Assembly: GCA_021390615.1 (NCBI GenBank)
Contig: JAJEJU010000025.1
Span: 620,001 to 684,000 of the forward strand
From: Rhodanobacteraceae bacterium ZG21-1
GTDB taxonomy: Bacteria; Pseudomonadota; Gammaproteobacteria; Xanthomonadales; Rhodanobacteraceae
DNA: 64,000 nucleotides
Reading direction: 5' to 3'
The notes under the pieces are model-generated. The model worked only from the letters and a program-made list of their open reading frames with translations, did not search any database and was not told the origin of the DNA. Position numbers and translations under genes: made by a program. Positions 62,934 to 64,000 of this stretch are shown here, one piece after another; the stretch's first letter is position 1; the number at the start of each line of letters is the position of its first letter.

Positions 62934-63954
62934 GCGGTCAACTAAAAATCGATCATTTTACACGCCAAGGACCCGTATCGGCTGTATCCGGCGTTACCAG
63001 CGGCGCGGCCAACCGTGACTCAGGCTGTCCGCCCTCGCCCTCGCCCGCGCCCGCGCAAAGCCGGCCACACACGCCGCGCCCACGATACCTACCGAATGCG
63101 CAGGCTGCCGGCTTGGACTCGCACCTCATGGCAGCGGCTCTCTGGCGACGCGGTCGTCGTATGGCAGCCACAGCTCGACAAGGGATCGCAGCGAACTTAG
63201 CGCAATCGCCCGCGCTGCCCTATCGGATCATTCCGATCCTCAGCCATCGACAACGATCTTGAAGGCCACTCCAAGCTCCGGCGTTTCACCCAATCCGTGT
63301 CACCGGAAATCCGCCGTCGAACTTCTTTGGCAACTTGGCGGCCGGGCGTGATGTGCATGTCGAGAACTCGCAGGCATCGCTTCGCCCGCAGGGTATCGCC
63401 TCGATCACAACGACGGTGCGCACGGAGATGGCTCCGATTTTCCGATGCAGGCTGTTCTCGACGATTGCCGCTATCTCGGCGATGCGAGCACTGCGCATGA
63501 TTCGCTTGCCGCTGCCGATGCGCGCGAATTGGTTCGCGACGCTCCGCCCTGATCCTGTCGCAAGCATAAATCGCCGCGTTTTTTCCGCACGACGGCGCGC
63601 GACAGGAAAGGCCCGCGAAAGCATCAGCAGAAACGTCGAAAGACGAGTGTGGATTGCTAAGCACTTCCGATCTTCGAAGCGAGGGTAGCGGAACCGCTTG
63701 GCGTTTTATCCAGAAGCAGCCAAGGTAGTTTATCGACACGGGGGCCGCGCAATTGCCTTGCACGATGAGGCATGAGCGAGGTGCGCATGTCGCGACGAAT
63801 GATGCCGTCCACCAGTGCGGAGGGCACGCAGACGTCGAAGTTCATCGCGCTGCAGTTCGGATGGTGTGTCTGAGTTCATGTTCTTTTTTCGATACCTCGG
63901 CTCGGGTGATCCGACGCCGATCGGCGAAGCTTTTCCTCAATTCGGGAGAGAAAT
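62934..63954. other. Intergenic region, possibly with gene remnants
   Basis: 1021 nt. Overlapping minus-strand frames between 63197 and 63763 look partly protein-like in two different registers (for example IRSARIAEIAAIVENSLHRK-like and RVLDMHITPGRQVAKEVRRR), which may indicate a decayed gene, but I recognise no family. The last ~60 nt form the leader of the plus-strand gene at 63955. Confidence 0.35.
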
Positions 63955-64000
63955 ATGCAATCGAAGAAAATGATGTTCGGCGTGCGTCGCCTGGCTGTTG
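63955..64000 (+). CDS. Start of a plus-strand gene cut by the window end
   Basis: ATG 63955 follows GGGAGAGAAAT, a strong ribosome binding site. The first 15 codons read MQSKKMMFGVRRLAV, a basic start leading into a hydrophobic stretch, as in the signal peptide of an exported protein such as a TonB-dependent receptor. Only 46 nt are present, so the product cannot be identified. Confidence 0.5.
   Translation, partial: MQSKKMMFGVRRLAV

Overview
The window is GC-rich gammaproteobacterial DNA. The gene order tRNA-Tyr/Gly/Thr - tuf - tRNA-Trp - secE - nusG - rplKAJL - rpoBC, the protein sequences, and a type IV secretion effector carrying a Xanthomonadales-specific C-terminal signal (XVIPCD) point to Xanthomonadales/Lysobacterales, most likely Rhodanobacteraceae (Dyella/Luteibacter-like). 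The genus is an inference; no 16S is present.

Layout. 1-12.1 kb, minus strand: the core transcription/translation cluster from a tRNA operon through a frameshifted tuf copy, secE, nusG, the ribosomal proteins L11, L1, L10, L7/L12, and rpoB and rpoC (rpoC runs off the left edge). 12.2-15.8 kb: a thioesterase, a LysR regulator and a TetR regulator in sparse DNA. 15.8-25.6 kb: a phenazine biosynthesis locus. A divergent TetR/oxidoreductase pair with a palindromic operator leads into a plus-strand class II DAHP synthase (phzC). Convergent to it is a minus-strand operon: flavin monooxygenase - phzB - phzD - phzE - (YdhR-like::phzF fusion) - phzG - carboxyl-type methyltransferase. 26-35 kb: a membrane protein with a triplicated domain, a secreted GH49-like glycosidase with FG-GAP repeats, katG and a hypothetical gene. 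35.8-39.3 kb: a two-domain antibacterial T4SS effector with an overlapping LprI/DUF1311 immunity gene, then a Sel1 protein. 39.7-54.3 kb: an SDR enzyme, a TonB receptor with a FecR regulator but no sigma factor beside it, a DUF188 protein, a TAP-like peptidase, a secreted PNGase A, and a second Sel1 gene broken by an in-frame TGA. 54.7-58.5 kb: a degenerate GGDEF protein, two alpha/beta hydrolases and an ABATE/CGNR regulator. 58.8-62.9 kb: a four-gene DUF3348-DUF802-OmpA/MotB-DUF2894 operon that looks like an ion-driven motor of unknown function. The window ends at the start of a plus-strand gene.

How the parts work together. The phenazine genes cover the route from chorismate precursors to a phenazine carboxylic acid: phzC feeds the shikimate pathway, E and D make the dihydroxyanthranilate precursor, and F, B and G isomerise, condense and oxidise it. 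Two tailoring enzymes suggest a hydroxylated and/or methyl-esterified product. With the T4SS effector, KatG and secreted glycan-degrading enzymes, this suggests a competitive soil or plant-associated bacterium. Intergenic spaces of 400-1000 bases are frequent from 12.7 kb onward and hold no gene that I can support.
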